From the NCBI GenBank assembly GCA_004352715.1, contig SCFE01000112.1, positions 1,563,928-1,627,927 of the forward strand: a stretch of DNA of 64,000 nucleotides. Direction: 5' to 3'. Source of the DNA: Hofstenia miamia. Taxonomy: Eukaryota; Xenacoelomorpha; Acoela. The notes beneath the pieces are model-generated. The model ran no database searches, was not told the origin of the DNA, and was given only the letters and a program-made list of their open reading frames with translations. Positions 32,573 to 45,961 of this stretch are shown here, one piece after another. Made by a program: the position numbers and the translations under genes. Each line of letters starts with the position of its first letter. The stretch's first letter is position 1.

Positions 32573-35058
32573 AATTTCGGACCGACTAGTGACACTTAAG
32601 TAGGGCATACAAACTTTAGTTAGAAAGAACTAATTTACATCTTTAGGGATAGAAACGTCCGATTTTAACATAACAGAAATAAAACTTACTTGTCAAGTTC
32701 CACGTGTAGGGCAAACCACATTTTTGATACGAATTCGGATTAGGAACAGAGAGAAAAATAATCCTACTAAGAAGTCGTGATTACATCAGAGAATTGAATT
32801 GTGTAGTGTTAGCTCAATTCGAAATATCACGGAAATCCTTAGGCTGAATTAGACACGAAACCTTCTCATAGAGAGTAAGTAACAGTATTTGGGTAAAGCT
32901 AAGCAGGGGACTTTTCCATTACTGTTCTTTGGTTGCCTCGTAGAAGATATTACAGAAAATTACGTAATTAGAGTGAGCTGGGATCTACCCACGTGAGAAG
33001 ACAAATTAGAGAGAAGGGAAAATTAGAAAACTATTGCTAGTAAACCTTATAAAGAGAGAAGTGTGGACGAGAGCAAAACCTTTACATACTAAATTCATCC
33101 TATTTTTGATAAACTGTCAGAAATAGGAGCTGCTGCTAGAAAATTTTTCCAGAATCAGCAGTACCGGAAAATTTATTTGGTCAATTGCCGCTTTCTTTTG
33201 GAAATTAAACAGTTAGGTCGTGATTGCAAAAATAAGCTGTTTAATAATAAGAATTCTCTAGCAAGCATCAGCTTTGCCAAAACGATTTTCCAACAATAAA
33301 TTGGCACAGCCAGCAGGAAACTGTTGGAAAACGATTGATGAAATTTATATTAAGCCGTCATTGGTGTACAGAGGAGGCAGCATCTTAGGTCATGCCATGG
33401 TCAATATATTCAGCTTAGCTCAATTAAAAATGGGGTTAATAGGATGAATATCAAAGGTTAATTGAGGAATTGACAGCAAAATTTATTATGGTCTCAGCAG
33501 TATCATGTGAAACAGTTTTAAGAAATAGGAAACAGAAAACAGGCGAATCATTAGTCGAATTATCTAAGGACATTTTTTGCTTAACTATAAAAACTTATCC
33601 TTTAATTCCAGTCGATACAGTAAATGCAACTTTGGCCAAGTCATATTTCATTGAGGCCATTGCAAACAGTGAAGTCAGATATCAGGTGTGAGCAAGGAAC
33701 CCTGCAACTTTAGACGAGGCATTACTAATCGCTATATCTGTAGAGAGTGCGGCGGAAATAGAACATAAAGGAAAGCCTACAAAAATACATACAGTGACCC
33801 AGTCATCAATCAAAAACAAACTTTCCAAAATGTCAAATCAAATTAAGCTATTAATGCATGTTTTTATGTAATTACTGGTGTTGATGAAATGATGATATTT
33901 GGGTGTGATATATTAACTGATTGGCAGTCAGCCATTGATTTTAGTACTAACTGGGTTTATTTTGAAAATGAAAATGATAGTTACGCTTTTGAAATTGACA
34001 AGGGAATCTCAGAAATGGTAGAAATTATAATATGGGGCAACATCAAAATCATTTGCGGGACTTTGTAAATTTTTTGGTTAAAATGACAGGCACCAAGGAA
34101 AAACAATATGGCACTGAGGGAGAAAGGAAAGGCTTTCCAGATAGGATATCAGGGATTCTAGAAAAGATAAAATTTACTGAAATTCCTCTAACAGAGGAAG
34201 AAAAACTTAGTTTTTTTGACAAGATAGTGGCCTTTGAAGATACATTTGCATTAAACTCTAACGAATTGGGAAGTTGTGATCTATTTCCTCTGGAGCTTCC
34301 TACCAAGGATGAGATCCCAGTGAATATTTGGCCCTGGCGTATACAACCTGCTTATGTGGAGGAGCTTAATGAACCGATAAACTCAATGTTAGAGTTAGGG
34401 GTAATTCAGAAGTCAATGAGCGCGTGGAATTCCCCCCTAGTTTTAGTGCGTTGTAAGAATGGACAATTAAGAGTTTGTGTGGACTACAGGTTCACTATTA
34501 ACAAAAAATTGGTAGAAGTACCCGCATACCCGCTACCAATCATAGAAGACATCCTAGATTCTTTAGGGAAATGTAAAAACTTTATCACAGATTTAGTAAG
34601 TGGGTATCATCAGATGAAAATACAACCAAAAGACACCCCAAAGACTGCTTTCTCTACCCCTAATGTTCACAATGAATTTAAATCAGTTCCCTTTGGGATA
34701 AATGTGGCCCCAAGTGCGTTTCAACAGCTTTTGAATCATGTTCTTGAGGAGTTATTATACGCAGAGCTAAGCCCCCAAAACCAACGGATGGCGGCTAAAA
34801 ACGAAGAAAAAAAAACTCATTGTTTTTTTTGTGTTGTTGTTTGTTATTTTTGGTGCAGAGTAGTCATGTAGTTTTTTGAAAAAAAAATAGTTGATTAAAG
34901 TAAAACAAGTGCTTGCTTTCCCTAAAGTAATTTATGTATACAGAGTTATTTTTTTTTTAGCCAACATGACTCGAAGGCGAGGTATTCGCTCTAGGAGAAG
35001 GTTCATTCTCAAGTGGAAAACAATAAGGAGTCAAAGGAAAGCTGCTATGAAAAACCGA
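32573..35058 (+). mobile_element. Second gypsy copy, internally deleted and chimeric
   Basis: Leader and gag follow the middle LTR. The gag start is scrambled near 33290-33440. Around 33853 about 468 bp are missing (the equivalent of 22842-23309), removing the zinc knuckle, frameshift site and protease, with TTAAT at both breakpoints. Pol then runs to 34758 (ending at GTTATTATAC), where it jumps to the sequence before the exonuclease ORF (equivalent to 27197-27503), including its ATG and first 31 codons, and stops at 35058 against the inverted arm. Not functional. Confidence 0.8.
34032..34760 (+). pseudogene. pol: pol fragment of copy 2 (part of reverse transcriptase)
   Basis: Carries VCVDYRFTINKK and DLVSGYHQMKI, but lacks one residue in the LDLVSG block and ends before the YLDD motif. 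Several substitutions relative to copy 1 (for example PWRIQPAY) show independent divergence. Confidence 0.8.
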
Positions 35059-35634
35059 TTGATGCTTAGATCCTGGTCTGTGAATAATCTCAAAGTTGAA
35101 TTCTGATAAGAAAGCCATCCAATCAAAAATTTGAGGAGAGGGGTCCTTAAACCTCATGACCCAACATAAGGAGGAATGATCTGAAAATACCATGAACTTA
35201 CGACCGTACAGGTAATGGCGGAATTTTTTTACTACCCAAACGACACTGAATAGCTCCTTTTTCATAGTTGAATAGTTCAGTTCCGCCCCATGTAAAGTTC
35301 TGCTTGTATACACTATTGGGTTCTCATATTCTCCTGATTTCTGAGCCAGGACTGCCCCTAATGCTACGTTGGAGGCATCACATGACAGTAGAAATTCTTT
35401 CTTAAAGTCGGGGTACTCCAGGATCGGTGCTACCATTAATTTCGTTTTCAGTCTCTCAAATGCTTCTTGTTGACCCTCACCCCATACATATTCTTGTCCT
35501 TTCCTTAACAACTGGGTTAGTGGATTGGCAATGCTTGCATAATTTGGCACAAACTTCTGATAGTATCCTGTGAGACCCAAAAAACTTCTTAGTTGCATTA
35601 AGTTTTTTGGCAGCAGAACTTTTTCTACTGCCAC
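35059..35634 (-). pseudogene. pol: RT connection/RNase H fragment, inverted copy
   Basis: Same sequence as 24426-25001 with few changes (for example the CDASNVALGAVLAQ variant). Truncated at HRPGSKHQ where the arm ends. Confidence 0.85.
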
Positions 35635-35673
35635 TAATTTCTCAGGGTCGCATTCAACTCCTTTCTCTGATAC

Positions 35674-37065
35674 TCAATGTCCCAGGAATGTCACTTGTTT
35701 GTGAAAAAATACGCATTTAGTTGCACACAATTTTAATCCTGCTTGTGTCAGTTTTAAGGCAACTTTACCAAAATTTTCTAAGGTTTGTTCAAAAGTGCAC
35801 CCATAAACTAATATATCATCTAAATAGACTACACATGCTTTGTATAATAACTCCTCAAGAACATGATTCATAAGCCGTTGAAATGCACTTGGGGCCACAT
35901 TTATCCTGAAGGGAACTGATTTAAATTCGTAGTGACCATTAGGGGTAGAGAAAGCAGTCTTTGGGGTGTCTTTTGGTTGTATTTTCATCTGATGATACCC
36001 GCTTACTAAATCTAGTGTGATAAAGTATTTACATTTCCCTAAAGAATCTAGGATGTCTTCTATGATTGGTAGCGGGTATGCAGGTACTTCTCCCAATTTT
36101 TTGTTAATAGTGGACCTGTAGTCCACACAAACTCTTAATTGTCCATTCTTACAACGTACTAAAACTAGAGGGGAGTTCCACACGCTCATTGACTTTTGAA
36201 TTACCCCTAACTCTAACATTGAGTTTATCTGTTCATTAAGCTCCTCCACATAAGCAGGCTGTATACGCCAGGGCCGAATATTCACTGGGATCTCATCCTT
36301 GGTAGGAAGCTCCAGAGGAAATAGATCACAACTTCCCAATTCGTTAGAGTTTAATGCAAATGTATCTTCAAAAGCCACTATCTTGTCAAAAAAACTCTGT
36401 TTTTCTTCCTCTGTTAGAGGAATTTCAGTAAATTTTATCTTTTCTAGAATCCCTGATATCCTATCCGGAAAGCCTTTCCTTTCTCCCTCAGTGCCATATT
36501 GTTTTTCCTTGGCGCCTGTCATTTTAAACAAAAAACTTACAAAGTCCCGCAATTGATTTTGATGTTGCCCCAGATTTATAATTTCTACCATTTCTGAGAT
36601 TCCCTTGTCAATGTCAAAAGCGTAACTATCATTTTCATTTTTAAAATAAACCCAGTTAGTACTAAAATCAATGGCTGACTGCCAATCAGTTAATATATCA
36701 CACCCAAATATCATCATTTCATCAACACCAGTAATTACATAAAAACATGCATTAACTATTTCAAATTGTAAAGTTACTTGAACAGTGGTCATCCCTAAGA
36801 CATTTAGTGGCTGACCATTTGCAGCAAAAATTTCCACAGTTTCTTCTGTGTTGATTTTGACATTAAGCTTATCTGCTAGTACTTTGCTCATTAATGAGAC
36901 CAGACTCCCAGAGTCAATTAGGATTCTCGTTTTTACTCCATTAACCTTCAATGAAATGTACACAAGTGAATTACAATAATGCATTAGTACTTTGTTAGGG
37001 TTTTCCTTCTTGCTAGCCAGATCCGTCCCCTGTTCCTTGAAGGATCTGGCTTTATCTAGTTTAAA
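35674..37065 (-). pseudogene. pol: Protease and reverse transcriptase, inverted copy
   Basis: Same domains as 23004-24386, including the DSG protease site and YLDD. It ends at the same TGA after FLGH, so the nonsense change predates the duplication. The frameshift heptamer lies at 37059-37065. Confidence 0.85.
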
Positions 37066-37757
37066 TGTGTCTTTTTAGTGTTCAGGTCAGGACAGGCTTG
37101 GGCAAAGTGGCCTTTTTTAAGACATTTATAACATGTCACATTACTAAAGTCTCCTACTTTTTGATTGATATTAGAACCAGAGTCTGGTTTCCCTTCTAAT
37201 ACGCTCTCTATCTTAGAGATTAATAGCTTAATTTGATTTGACATTTTGGAAAGTTTGTTTTTGATTGATGACTGGGTCACTGTATGTATTTTTGTAGGCT
37301 TTCCTTTATGTTCTATTTCCGCCGCACTCTCTACAGATATAGCGATTAGTAATGCCTCGTCTAAAGTTGCAGGGTTCCTTGCTCACACCTGATATCTGAC
37401 TTCACTGTTTGCAATGGCCTCAATGAAATATGACTTGGCCAAAGTTGCATTTACTGTATCGACTGGAATTAAAGGATAAGTTTTTATAGTTAAGCAAAAA
37501 ATGTCCTTAGATAATTCGACTAATGATTCGCCTGTTTTCTGTTTCCTATTTCTTAAAACTGTTTCACATGATACTGCTGAGACCATAATAAATTTTGCTG
37601 TCAATTCCTCAATTAACCTTTGATATTCATCCTTATCAACCACATTTCTAATTGACGCAGGTAGAGCTGAATATATTGACCTGGCATGTCCCTTCAAAGA
37701 GATTACTACATAACCTGCCTTAGCCTGATAATCTGTCCACCCATCGTTTTTAAACAA
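37056..37757 (-). pseudogene. gag: gag, inverted copy with same TGA
   Basis: Mirror of 22303-23004, with the same internal TGA and the same CCHC knuckle. No differences were seen in the translated parts. Confidence 0.85.
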
Positions 37758-38501
37758 AATCCTGCTGACTGTGCCAATTGTTGGAAAATCGTTTTGGCAA
37801 AGCTGATGCTTGCTAGAGAATTCTTATTATTAAACAGCTTATTTTTGCAATCACGACCTAACTGTTTAATTTCCAAAAGAAAGCGGCAATTGACCAAATA
37901 AATTTTCCGGTACTGCTGATTCTGGAAAAATTTTCTAGCAGCAGCTCCTATTTCTGACAGTTTATCAAAAATAGGATGAATTTAGTATGTAAAGGTTTTG
38001 CTCTCGTCCACACTTCTCTCTTTATAAGGTTTACTAGCAATAGTTTTCTAATTTTCCCTTCTCTCTAATTTGTCTTCTCACGTGGGTAGATCCCAGCTCA
38101 CTCTAATTACGTAATTTTCTGTAATATCTTCTACGAGGCAACCAAAGAACAGTAATGGAAAAGTCCCCTGCTTAGCTTTACCCAAATACTGTTACTTACT
38201 CTCTATGAGAAGGTTTCGTGTCTAATTCAGCCTAAGGATTTCCGTGATATTTCGAATTGAGCTAACACTACACAATTCAATTCTCTGATGTAATCACGAC
38301 TACTTAGTAGGATTATTTTTCTCTCTGTTCCTAATCCGAATTCGTATCAAAAATGTGGTTTGCCCTACACGTGGAACTTGACAAGTAAGTTTCATTTCTG
38401 TTATGTTAAAATCGGACGTTTCTATCCCTAAAGATGTAAATTATTTCTTTCTAACTAAAGTTTGTATGCCCTACTTAAGTGTCACTAGTCGGTCCGAAAT
38501 T

Positions 38502-39335
38502 TGTGTGACCCTACAGTGCAATCCCTAAAGAATTTAGCACAGATTCTATTAATAAACCCTAGTAATGTAAACTGGGAATAAGAGTACAAGAAAACGGGTT
38601 TTAACCACTTATATTTAACACTGTATGATTATTATAACACTCTATATAACTCTATTTATATAATCAAAACCTATGGCTGCCAGTTTTAGATGCAAGTTGT
38701 AGCTTATTAACACCCGAGAGAATCTTACCAAGGAAGCGTCTTGTTATATGACACGATTGGGAACGATTCTGTGGCAATTCAGCAGCAATATGGATAACCA
38801 ATCTTTCCGAACTCGTCTAGATTCTTCTGTAGACCCTGACCAAAACTGTCTGGCTTACGGCGTATACGGACGGAGCTTCGTTCTCCTTCAAGTCTTGGCC
38901 AATTTCTTCTAAGTCTCTTCACGTTAGTTCGAATCCTTCTGTTAGTGTCTCTACGTTTGACAGAGCTTCACCCTCTGGATAATTCGACCAGATCCGTCTG
39001 ATCATCTCTGTTTTTCGCCGCCCTATTTATGTGCTCCCCTGTCAATTAACAAAGTCAACAAAAAGGGCGTGAATACGCCTACGAGTTTCTATTTTTAGAA
39101 ACTTTCTCCACTTTTCTAGCTTCCCAACCAATTGGACGATAGGTTTAACACTCTCGGCACATTACGTAATGTTTGCACATGTCAGTCAAACTTGAACTAG
39201 TTTAGTTTTTAATAAAGTTTGGCGGCCACAGGTTTAACCAATTACAAACTACGCTGAATAATAAGCTAAATTAATAAAACTGCTCTAAATAAGTTTTACA
39301 AAATATATAAATGCTTAGCACCAAATTTTCCCACA
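38502..39335 (-). repeat. LTR on the minus strand
   Basis: Mirror of 20725-21558. On the plus strand it ends TTTTCCCACA at 39335 and is followed by the mirrored host flank. Confidence 0.85.
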
Positions 39336-39389
39336 GAATAAAGCCCACTGCCAACATTTGTTTTAGCTTAACACCACAGACAATTTATG

Positions 39390-39552
39390 CAGGGGCGTAC
39401 GCAGGATTTTCTGAAAAATGCATTTCACGATCCTAGATTTTAAATTTTTCAATTTTTTACGAAAATTTTTTTGATTTATCTAGTCAAAATTAAATTTGGA
39501 AACCTGAGGGGGAGACATTCCACCATGTCCCCCTCCCCTGGGTACGCCACTG
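39390..39552 (-). mobile_element. MITE, inverted copy
   Basis: Mirror of 20508-20670, same family with CAGTGGCGTACCC terminus. Confidence 0.85.
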
Positions 39553-39844
39553 AATGTATGTACATGTAGAACTTGAAAAAGTTTCTCTATTTTGATTGAT
39601 GTTTGCTTGGCGGGGAATTAACTGAGAGTGGTGAGGCGTTTGATTTCTCACTTGAGGTGCGGTGATCATTAGCGCACGCCTCGAAATGATCTATTTTCAC
39701 TTCGTGAACCAATCAATATCGTTCGGCGACAAACGTAGGATGCAATTTCAACGATTACGCTTAATTTAACAGCGTGGGTTAATATGAACGCACGCCTTGC
39801 TCTTTTAATATCTATTCTATTGAAGTGTGGATGTCGCAATACCC

Positions 39845-40620
39845 TAAACACAAATAACAAGTAGTGTATAGTGTATAAAATCCAAACTTGAAAATGACAC
39901 CACATAAAAAATTTAGATCTGCTTCCTTGAAAGAAATTGCAATTAAAAAGAAAGATTTTTTACACAAAATTTAACAACCACCATGATTATAAAATTTAAC
40001 CTTTTTTTGACGAGCGGAAGTTTTATAATGACTATTGGGAATATTTCCATTTATATTGCTATCTATCTATGTTTCATTCAAACAAACAATATCACTAATA
40101 TATAGCAGAATGTAATTTAAAAATTTAAGTTTTATCTCCAAGGAACTAAAACTTTAAAAATTTATTTGAAGAATAAGTGGTAGGCAATCTTGTATTAATG
40201 AACAGGATGAGCATCAAGACAACGTACCAAATTTCGCATCTTAAATCTATCTCGACTTATCCCAGAATTAATTAATTCATACCTTTCCTTTAAATTGTAA
40301 GTTCTGTTACTTTATAGTCAGCTGAGAGCTCAGATCGAATGAATTCATAGAGATCTTAGTCTTTAGTTTGTAGGCGACGCTTGTAGAGTATGAAACGCTT
40401 AGCCCATTCTGAATTTAGTTTAACAACAAGTATAACCGGATGTTTGCCCTGTTTCGAATTTTCCAAGTCTTTGAATGTTAACAATAGCGTTCGTTTCATA
40501 ACCAATAAGCGAAACAATATTTTTTTACAGAACAAAGATCATAATCAAGTAATTCAGCATAGTTATACGGCTTTACATAGTGAGGGATAACTATTATTTT
40601 AATTTTTTTATGAAAACAAA
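39845..40620 (-). pseudogene. LINE relic, inverted copy
   Basis: Mirror of 19440-20215, with the same decayed ORF1 tail and endonuclease block. Confidence 0.6.
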
Positions 40621-40623
40621 AGN

Positions 40624-41484
40624 GTACGCAGGATTTTCTGAAAAATGCATTTCACGATCCTAGATTTTAAATTTTTCAATTTTTTACGAAAATTTTTTTG
40701 ATTTATCTAGTCAAAATTAAATTTGGAAACCTGAGGGGGAGACATTCCACCATGTCCCCCTCCCCTGGGTACGCCACTGAATGTATGTACATGTAGAACT
40801 TGAAAAAGTTTCTCTATTTTGATTGATGTTTGCTTGGCGGGGAATTAACTGAGAGTGGTGAGGCGTTTGATTTCTCACTTGAGGTGCGGTGATCATTAGC
40901 GCACGCCTCGAAATGATCTATTTTCACTTCGTGAACCAATCAATATCGTTCGGCGACAAACGTAGGATGCAATTTCAACGATTACGCTTAATTTAACAGC
41001 GTGGGTTAATATGAACGCACGCCTTGCTCTTTTAATATCTATTCTATTGAAGTGTGGATGTCGCAATACCCTAAACACAAATAACAAGTAGTGTATAGTG
41101 TATAAAATCCAAACTTGAAAATGACACCACATAAAAAATTTAGATCTTCCTTGAAAGAAATTGCAATTAAAAAGAAAGATTTTTTACACAAAATTTAACA
41201 ACCACCATGATTATAAAAATTTAACCTTTTTTGACGAGCGGAAGTTTTATAATGACTATTGGGAATATTTCCATTTATATTGCTATCTATCTATGTTTCA
41301 GTCAAACAAACAATATCACTAATATATAGCAGAATGTAATTTAAAAATTTAAGTTTTATCTCCAAGGAACTAAAACTTTAAAAATTTATTTGAAGAATAA
41401 GTGGTAGGCAATCTTGTATTAATGAACAGGATGAGCATCAAGACAAAGTACCAAATTTTGTATCTTAAATCTATCTCGACTTAG
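40624..41484 (-). repeat. Tandem duplication of 39397-40257
   Basis: After a single N at 40623 the sequence restarts inside the MITE and repeats about 860 bp that lie 1227 bp earlier, including MITE and LINE endonuclease relic. Small differences occur (for example a missing GCTG near 41147). Either a real tandem duplication or two haplotype contigs joined. Confidence 0.85.
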
Positions 41485-44183
41485 TATTGTGATATTTGGT
41501 CCTGTTCCTGGAAAAATCTAATTTTGACATGATTCAAAATATTAATTTTCTAAAATTTAATGAAATGTTTGTTTCCAAATAAAGTAAATTGCAAATAAAA
41601 TCTCTCTTAAGCTTCGTCAATAAAATTCAATATCTTCCATTATTATGAAGATTTGTTTAATTTACTGAGGGATCAATATCATTTAAAGATTCTTCAAAAT
41701 ATTCAATTATTTAAATATTTAACAGAAAATTGAATTTTCGTTGAAGAGTCTAAAAAATTCAACTATTTAACCTAACCTAACCCTATGCAGCCATTATTAA
41801 GACTGAGTAAGAAGCTGTTTCTTATTGGCTTTGGTCTAGCATTTATGAGCCCCCATCGCAATAGCAGGTGCATAAATTCGTTCAACCGCAGTATGCGTTT
41901 GTCTGGTTTACTGCTACTAACTGTTTCAACCGCTAAAATAGTCTACAGTTTATCCGCTCTCAAGTTTCTTATATAAATGTAAGAGTAAAAATACAACTAA
42001 CAAAGCAAATTGTTTTAACCCTGGAAAGACCAGAGAGGTAAATTGAAATAATTTTTATACACAGATGATCATGCCTTTACTAATATGCATCTAATTTTCA
42101 TCCAAATAATTATATTTATTATTCAACTTCACTTTTAAAAAATATTAATTTAAAAACTTTTTAAATGCATTATACCTTAGAAGACCAAATAGATCAATTG
42201 ACCTTTTATGACATATTTTGCTTTATAACAGTATGTCAAGTCATTTAATCAACATAAAAGGAAAAATAATTAACTCACTTTATTCTGAATCACTTGGAAT
42301 TCAACACAATTTCTACACATTTGTGATGAACAGGTTCCGCACACGTGCTTTTTACAATTTACACAGAGACTTCTTGTCTTGTTTGATTTATATAATTTAT
42401 GAAATTGCAAGACTTCTAATTTATGAAGTTAGTCATCGCAGTTCAATTTAAATTACAATGAGATATGTTTTAGGTGCATGAACCTAGGTATAATAAATAC
42501 ATGTTTCACCTAACAATATGCAGTCATTATTAAAGCTGCCTAAGAAACTGTGTTTCTTATTGGCAATAGGCATTAGTAACCTAATGTCCATGTTCCACAG
42601 CTTTTATCTAGCATTGATGAGCAGCCTTTGCACTAGCATTTAAGACGGTTGAAATTGCTTATTTAATTATTCCATGTAAATCAAGAAAACACAGCAACAT
42701 ACAGAATAGTCACAAAGTTTGCAAAATGTGTTCACTGTTGCTTAATTATCAAACATGCCAAATGAATGAGCCATTATTATCCCTGCCAGAGGTCTTCATT
42801 TTCAATATTAATTATAATTCTGAATTTATTATATACTTAAATAAAATAATATGGGTGAAATTTAACAATGTTGAGGCGCAAATTTTGTCAAAATTTGAAT
42901 ATCAAAGTTTGTTTCTTAGCATCCAAAGTTTGGTTTGAAATTTGAATTTTACAAAATTTGTTTTGAAAGTTTGGAATTTTTGCAAAAATTTGAAAATTTG
43001 ATTTGAAAGTTTGAGAATTTAGATTTGATTAAAGCCCTGATAGAGGTATTTCATTTATATTAATCATAATAATGAATTGAAATTGTAAATAATCAATCAA
43101 TATATAAAAATAGTTTGATTAGTAATAATTTTATAATATGTAATGATTAAATAACAGAAATATCATTTAAATGTATATATATATTATCAGGAATATTTTA
43201 TATCATTTTTCTACAATTTATCCTGAGGGTGTCTCAACTTTCATTTGTGAGGGGCGCCACNTTCCCCAGCCCCCTCCCCCCTCTAGGGCTAAACTAGTGG
43301 TATACAGTAAGTTTAACCTGGATTTAAGTACTCAGGAATTATTAATATATAAATAGTAACATGGTTAGACATTTTAGCCAATCAGTGGTAAAACCGTAAT
43401 AATTCACTTGTTGCAATTCCTTATGTGCTTAAATGCTAGAGTGGAAATGGATTCAGACGCAATTCATAGCCTGAATTATATTGTCAAACAATTCACATGT
43501 AAAGTGCGACTCCACCGTGATCTTCATTTTAATTTTATTAAAATCTGCGCCCCCAAAATTTTAAAAATACATAATGGGGGGGTTGATTGTGGGTGTGGGC
43601 TTATCCACAATTCATCCCACATAAGCTCCAAATGATTTGTTCCCAGAGCTGTATTCCTAAGTAATTAACAACTTATCTTGGCTTTTGTATTTTTATGGTC
43701 TATTTTTACCATAATTTATATTCTCAACAAATAAAATCCAAAGCTCGATTACTAATATAAATTTAACAAGGTGGGCTGAGAACCCCTCGAGTACACCCCT
43801 GTTTGTTCCGTATGTTATGCCATACAATATTTACTTGTTTATAATTGATTGATAGTAGTTTTATAGTTAGTTTAGTCTAATGTAGAAAAATTTGCTTGAA
43901 TAATAATTCAGCGTAAATTGAAATGTACATTACATATACTTGAAAAATTCAGCTAGCCTAATTTAAATGTTGTACCAATGTGGTATTCATATGTTGTGTT
44001 TAATCCAACTCGATTAAAGCATTTAAAAATCTGGCTCAGCCCAATTACCCAGTTTGAATTCTCCAGCCCAAACCCCTTAATGTCCGTCACCCTTACCTGA
44101 AATACTGATAAATACATTTTCACGCAAACTACATGAAATACTTGATTTTCTAAGTAATTATAATCTTTTTTTGCAATTATTAC
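41485..44183. other. Unique AT-rich spacer between inverted blocks
   Basis: No gene is supported. It contains a diverged direct repeat pair (41785-41855 and 42518-42625, both starting ATGCAG(C/T)CATTATTAA) and AAATTTG-rich low-complexity DNA at 42880-43030. A single N lies at 43261 near GC-rich sequence. Confidence 0.45.
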
Positions 44184-45430
44184 ACACAAAGATGGTGTAA
44201 ATGTCTCAACCCATTCTGGAATGGCGCAAACCATTATTTATCCACTTTCTTTCAATGAAACTAATGTCGGATTCTTTGAATTCTATATTTTTCGCGCTTA
44301 TGTATGCAAATATGGAAATTGGAAGGGCAGAACTTTATCAAACAGGCATTATCCTAAGAGATACGTATACAACCCATTTAGAAATCTTCTACAACTGCCA
44401 TTATTATTGTCAACGTCAAAGGCTTTGAGGAGCTGCAACATTATAACGTTTTTCAATTATTTTACTATAATAGATATTTTATGCTTTAATAAAGAATCCA
44501 AGCTGATTTACATTTTATCAAATGTGACAAGTTCTGTGGATTCCTACCTAAAAAGATACAATGTCTCAGATTTCTACTTTGAGATTAAGCCACAGTGCAT
44601 TAGTAGACGATGGGTACTGAATGATGCGATATTCTGTTATTCTGATCTCAAAGCCATGCAAATAACTTTCTTTAATGAAAGCTTTTTAACAAGGACTTTT
44701 GATCTTCCCTTGAAGGTAAGTAACTCGTTAATGACAATAGGTAGAATTAAGATGAAGGCTCATTGTTGTGAAGAACCTCTAGTGTTCATATACGGAGATG
44801 TAGTAAATTTGTCGTGTAGTGACTTACATAATATATCAATGACTTGCAATCCATGCAAAGGCATAGAAACAAACATTTTGGTTAGAGTAATCTTCAATTC
44901 CTCATATGCAAATATAAGTCGGCAAAATTTTGGGATTGCTGTGGATTTATTTGATCATAACACAACTTGTGTGGAGATATACGCAATAAATAATGTTTTA
45001 TTGCACCTCAGCATCCTTAACTCAATTAGAATTTGAATATTCTTTTGAGGAATTTGGAGTGTTCAATTTGAACAAATTAAATCAATACGATCATCCTCAT
45101 TTTGGTTGCGTTGGAAAAAATGCATACAGTTTCCCTACTCTTGTTCAGGGATTTTTCGATGAAGATATGATCATTGACTGGTTGTGTTTTTACTCTTATC
45201 AAAATAAAAATTATGAATTTGAGGACAATGTTATTCCTATTCTTTATGGTAGAGGATTCTTAAGCAAATCTGGAATATTTCATAGTGGAAATTATGACAC
45301 CGCTATCAACTATAAATGCAAAGTAGAAAATTATTTTGTAGACTCATTGGATATTGACAATGATGGATACACAGATATCATTTGCTCTAACAGTGAATAT
45401 ATATATATGGCTTATAACAGACTTGACTAA
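44184..45430 (+). pseudogene. Inverted copy of gene A, 5'-truncated and frameshifted
   Basis: Matches gene A from about one third of its length onward. The homology begins abruptly near 44184, so the signal peptide and N-terminus are missing. A 2-bp loss near 44990 shifts the frame between 44221-45036 and 44993-45430. It retains YVCKYGNWKG, GFFDEDMIIDWLC, DSLDIDNDGYTDIIC and a natural C-terminus ending YNRLD. Both positions that are TAG in gene A are TAC (Tyr) here. Confidence 0.8.
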
Positions 45431-45685
45431 ATATAAAATCTGTTACCTATATTCCCACCTTATATATTAAAAAAAACATTTTTATAATCTAGGACATACC
45501 ACTGTACTACTATTGAAAAATTTGCAATTACATTTCGACAACTTGATTTTATATAGCTCAATAAATCAGCAACCCACTTAAAACTTTGCAAACACGGTGA
45601 TATTAATATCAAATTGCAAATTTTAAAAATTCATTTACTGCTTGAATCAAAGAAAATGAAAAATAACTACATTATATATATATAN

Positions 45686-45880
45686 TTCTGTGGTTTAGAA
45701 TAACAAGCCGTCTGATGTTTAGTGGAGTATCCATAACAGATTACTATAGAGAAAAACAGACGAATAAGCAAACATTGGTCTAATGTGATTGGCTTATAAT
45801 TAACATATTATGCAGTATGAGATAAAATCATGTCATTGGTCTAATGTGATTGGATTATAATTAACATATGCATACATTAT
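45686..45880 (-). mobile_element. Tc1 relic fragment, inverted copy
   Basis: Follows a single N at 45685. It corresponds to 10990-11190 inverted: the start of the transposase frame and the 57-bp tandem repeat. The C-terminal transposase part present at 11.4-11.6 kb is absent here. Confidence 0.7.
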
Positions 45881-45889
45881 ATAAATTCT

Positions 45890-45925
45890 ATACGGTGATT
45901 CAATTGATTTGCCTGACCCTGTATG

Positions 45926-45961
<36 letters not shown>

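Larger units (their letters stand above)
35059..40620 (-). repeat. Right arm of the 5.56-kb inverted repeat
   Basis: Mirror image of 19440-25001, with constant coordinate sum 60060. It contains, on the minus strand, pol, gag, LTR, MITE and LINE relic. It ends at 40620 just before a single N. Confidence 0.9.

Noticed and set aside
40155-40621. New coding gene in the right arm
   Set aside because: All frames here mirror the decayed LINE in the left arm.
41765-41785. CCTAACCTAACCC as telomeric repeat
   Set aside because: Only two units; too short to be a telomere or interstitial telomeric array.
43953-44234. 93-codon minus-strand frame
   Set aside because: Crosses the breakpoint where gene A homology begins; antisense to the pseudogene and without a recognisable domain.
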